Source: Deinococcus aquatilis DSM 23025
Lineage (GTDB): Bacteria; Deinococcota; Deinococci; Deinococcales; Deinococcaceae
DNA length: 64,000 nt
Direction: 5' to 3'
NCBI RefSeq assembly: GCF_000378445.1
Contig: NZ_KB899718.1
Location: forward strand, 4,835 to 68,834
Part shown: positions 62,084 through 64,000 of the stretch, piece by piece
Layout: each line of letters opens with the position of its first letter
Numbering within the stretch: the stretch's first letter is position 1
Notes under the pieces: model-generated
Seen by the model: the letters and a program-made list of their open reading frames with translations, nothing else
The model's database searches: none
Told to the model about the DNA's origin: nothing
Made by a program: the position numbers and the translations under genes

Positions 62084-62187
62084 TCGGGTTGGGGCTGTGT
62101 ATTACGCGGGCGGCGGGCAGATTTGGCCGCGCTGGACGCCAACAACAGCGGTAGCAGGGCCAGCAGGAATTTCAGGGTACGGGGCAT
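62080..62187 (-). CDS. Small 35-residue exported/membrane peptide coupled to the citE-like gene
   Basis: ATG at 62187 is 6 bases after TACACT on the minus strand. The frame encodes MPRTLKFLLALLPLLLASSA followed by a basic tail and stops at 62080, with its TGA inside the start of the next gene (ATGA). The N terminus looks like a signal or membrane segment. Either a real small membrane protein or a translational lead-in; the hydrophobic pattern favours some selection. Not a known family. Confidence 0.55.
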   Translation of the reverse strand: MPRTLKFLLALLPLLLASSAAKSARRPRNTQPQPE

Positions 62188-62217
62188 AAGGGCAGTGTAG
62201 CGGGGCGGGATGAAATG

Positions 62218-62274
62218 GGGGAGAGGGAGAAAGCAAAGACGAGTGCCGGAACCTCATACGGAATCCCTCTCCCC
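62218..62274. terminator. Hairpin between RIO kinase and small ORF
   Basis: GGGGAGAGGGA and TCCCTCTCCCC form long arms with an inner CCG/CGG pair. It lies after the RIO kinase stop on the minus strand and may terminate it; the T run is weak. Confidence 0.45.
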
Positions 62275-62292
62275 TCAGAGCTGCACCAGACC

Positions 62293-63324
62293 TCAGGGCA
62301 GCAAGAGACGCGGCGTCGGTGCTGGCCCCAGCGCCCGCTTCTGCACTTCTTTCAGGGTGGCTTCTCCGTCGGTCTGAATGCCGTGCCGACGGAAGCTCAT
62401 GCTCAGGCTGTCGGCGTCGCGGCGCAGCAGTTGGGCAAAGTTGGGGTTTTGCCGGGTCGTGAGTTGCGGAAAGTCAATGATGACCACGGTTCCTTCCTCC
62501 TCGTTCTGAATTTCACTGCTCTGGCTCGCGCTGTATGGGCTGTTCATGTGCTGCATATCGTTCTGGTCTTGCTCGGCCTGTGGCCCTGAATCTGTTTCTA
62601 CGCTCTGTTGTGAATCGCCCTGCTGTGAATCCAGTTGCCAGAGCAGGTTGTAGGTGCTGTAATCGCCGTGCACGTATCCCAGCCGCAGCAGATGCGCCAT
62701 GCCGTTCAGGCTCTGTTCCCAGGCGCTCCGGGCCTGCTTGGGCGTCAGGACCGCGTCGCTGAGGCGGGGGGCGGGGGCGTCTTCGGTACCGATCAGGCGC
62801 ATCAGCACGGCGGGCGTGGTCTTTTCGTAATCGAACGGAGACGGCCCCACCAGCGGTTCGGGCACGCTCAGACCCGCATTCCACAGCTTCCAGAGGTGCG
62901 CGTATTCCGCCGTGACCCAGCCCATCTGAAGCATCGCCAGCCCCTTCAGGCTGCGGCTCTGCATGGCTTTTCTGGCCCGCTCGTCCAGAATGGTCTGTCC
63001 TTCACGGTATATGGCGTCGTTCTTGAAGCTGCGGGCTTCCAGTTCGCGGTACAGCTTCACCAGAATGCTTCCGCGTGGGCCGCGTGCCACGTAGGCGGTG
63101 GCTTCCTTGCCGCTTTTCAGTTCGGCCACGATTTCTGTAATGTGGCCCAGATCGGTCAGCCGCTTGATGATCTCATCGGCCTCGCCCTCTGCACCTTTTT
63201 TGAGCGTCGCCAGTTTGCGGCGGCCCAGCGGTTTTTTGACCTTGTGTTTCTCTTTGCGTTCCGGCCCCGTATCAAGGTCGTTCAGCTCGGTATCCAGCCA
63301 GTCCTGGCCGCCGCGCTGACTCAT
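62293..63324 (-). CDS. RIO-type serine/threonine protein kinase
   Basis: 343 residues. After a basic N terminus (KEKHKVKKPLGRRKL), the kinase begins with ELKSGKEATAYVARG (nucleotide loop) and ILVKLYR (lysine). The catalytic loop is YVHGDYSTYNLLW and the metal loop VVIIDFPQ, both typical RIO forms. Between them lies an insertion of about 45 residues rich in Ser, Gln and Asp (SQQGDSQQSVETDSG). Bacterial RIO kinases are poorly studied; in other domains they act in ribosome assembly. It follows a 39-residue ORF by 18 bases. Confidence 0.9.
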   Translation of the reverse strand: MSQRGGQDWLDTELNDLDTGPERKEKHKVKKPLGRRKLATLKKGAEGEADEIIKRLTDLGHITEIVAELKSGKEATAYVARGPRGSILVKLYRELEARSFKNDAIYREGQTILDERARKAMQSRSLKGLAMLQMGWVTAEYAHLWKLWNAGLSVPEPLVGPSPFDYEKTTPAVLMRLIGTEDAPAPRLSDAVLTPKQARSAWEQSLNGMAHLLRLGYVHGDYSTYNLLWQLDSQQGDSQQSVETDSGPQAEQDQNDMQHMNSPYSASQSSEIQNEEEGTVVIIDFPQLTTRQNPNFAQLLRRDADSLSMSFRRHGIQTDGEATLKEVQKRALGPAPTPRLLLP

Positions 63325-63342
63325 GGTTGGGCCTGCGGTGTG

Positions 63343-63462
63343 CTAATGAATCGGCAGTGGTCGGGCTGTGTTCTCGGTGGTTGATGCTGCAAAATCACTC
63401 CAGTGGGCAGGGGCGAGGGTTCCTTGGGCAGTGGTCAGGGAATCAAAGATGTTGTGGGTCAT
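63343..63462 (-). CDS. Small 39-residue protein upstream of the RIO kinase
   Basis: ATG at 63462 with the best ribosome binding site in the window (AAAGGAGGTG, about 9 bases upstream). It encodes MTHNIFDSLTTAQGTLAPAH and on to PLPIH, with no similarity I recognise. It ends 18 bases before the RIO kinase ATG. A promoter lies at 63493-63522. The strong site argues that it is translated. Confidence 0.6.
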   Translation of the reverse strand: MTHNIFDSLTTAQGTLAPAHWSDFAASTTENTARPLPIH

Positions 63463-63492
63463 ATTTGCAGCACCTCCTTTCGGTGTAGCCCT

Positions 63493-63522
63493 ACCGTAGC
63501 AGGTGCAGGGTGCCTCGGCCAA
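63493..63522 (-). promoter_or_regulatory. Promoter of the small ORF-RIO kinase operon
   Basis: Minus strand: TTGGCC (63517-63522), 18 bases, TACGGT (63493-63498). The transcript has a leader of about 25 bases with a strong ribosome binding site. Confidence 0.6.
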
Positions 63523-63705
63523 GACCATCCGGCAAGGTAAGCCATCACGCCTAGGAAAGAATGCGGATTTGACCCTATTCGGGGTCATGGCATCGGTGAG
63601 TTACACGTAGCACGGAGCGGCCCGCACACCTGCCCCACGACCCCTCCTGCTTGTTTGTTGCTGTTATCACGGCCTATAGCCCAGCGCCTACACACGTCTT
63701 TCAAT

Positions 63706-64000
63706 AGACCTCTTGCGAAAGTCGTGGGCTAAGCTGGCAGGGTGGAGCAAGATCGTCTGACACGCACGCTAAAGATGAACCGCAAGCAGTTTCGGCGACG
63801 CACCGGGGTCTATCCGGAAACCTTCGCCGAGATGGAAGCAGTGCTGAATGAACGCGAAGGGCGGAAGAAGAAATCTGGCCGCCCAGCCGCGCTGAGCGTG
63901 GCTGAACAGCTGCTGATGACCCTGGAATTCTGGCGCGAGTACCGCACTTTCGCGCATCTTGGCGACGACTGGGGCGTGCATGAAACCACCGTGCACCCTC
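63706..64000 (+). mobile_element. Left end of an insertion sequence (IS5-like)
   Basis: AGACCTCTTGCGAAAGTC at 63706-63723 resembles the terminal inverted repeat of IS5-group elements, and a transposase frame starts 19 bases further in. The right end lies beyond the window, so the repeat and any target duplication cannot be checked. Confidence 0.65.
63742..64000 (+). CDS. Transposase N terminus (partial)
   Basis: GTG at 63742 opens a frame that runs off the window end. The 86 visible residues include RKQFRRRTGVYPETFAEM and GRPAALSVAEQLLMTLEFWR, then YRTFAHLGDDWGVHETTV, the helix-turn-helix seen at the N terminus of IS5-family/DDE transposases. Catalytic residues are outside the window. Confidence 0.8.
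   Translation, partial: MEQDRLTRTLKMNRKQFRRRTGVYPETFAEMEAVLNEREGRKKKSGRPAALSVAEQLLMTLEFWREYRTFAHLGDDWGVHETTVHP

Overview
The window is a dense, GC-rich stretch of chromosome from a Deinococcus-type bacterium. The clearest markers are DdrO (the repressor of the Deinococcus radiation/desiccation response) with its IrrE cleavage site and an RDRM-like operator, a CbiX protein with a DR2241-type iron-sulfur tail, and very many genes whose start codon lies only 6-8 bases after a -10 box, as expected for the leaderless mRNAs common in this genus.
Layout. 1-5.2 kb: end of an outer-membrane-type protein, ppaC-folC, an M32 carboxypeptidase, a small conserved protein and ddrO. 5.2-13.6 kb: a repeat-bearing membrane protein, moaC, a YceD protein, a peroxiredoxin, a sugar nucleotidyltransferase, tRNA-Glu, lpdA, a flavin reductase, xseB and plsC. 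13.7-17 kb: a cobalamin riboswitch with a downstream terminator, then a BtuF-BtuC-BtuD type transporter. 17-23.7 kb: a low-GC lipoprotein, an EamA exporter, a ferredoxin, Fur, MarC, an HNH nuclease and a 2H-phosphoesterase/RdgB open frame. 23.8-29.3 kb: a full-length Pnkp RNA-repair enzyme, menG, a GNAT protein and a KBL-type aminotransferase. 29.7-34.2 kb: an uncharacterised three-gene locus (roadblock/LC7 protein, secreted-domain membrane protein, coiled-coil protein). 34.4-40.9 kb: an exonuclease, mutY, dnaX, a GHL10-type glycosidase and a flavin reductase. 41-49.7 kb: CbiX, an EF-hand protein, M20 and S41 peptidases, several hypotheticals and a phosphoesterase. 50-57.4 kb: cdaA-cdaR (c-di-AMP), yqeK-lytR-rsfS, and phoB-phoR-phoU. 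57.5-64 kb: beta-glucosidase, a YbaY protein, an AlkA-type glycosylase, a PfkB kinase, a CitE-like lyase, a RIO kinase and the left end of an insertion sequence.
Most of the window is ordinary housekeeping. The points most worth following are: (1) short leaderless upstream ORFs ending in an exact ATGA overlap with dnaX (41 codons), yqeK (10 codons) and the citE-like gene (35 codons), suggesting a repeated translational-coupling arrangement; (2) the roadblock/membrane/coiled-coil locus; (3) the in-frame 2H-phosphoesterase-RdgB fusion with an internal leaderless start; (4) a Pnkp with no Hen1 partner beside it; (5) a family of imperfect inverted repeats built on GTAAGTGG-type arms that bracket intergenic regions. 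No CRISPR array, rRNA, phage or replication origin was seen.
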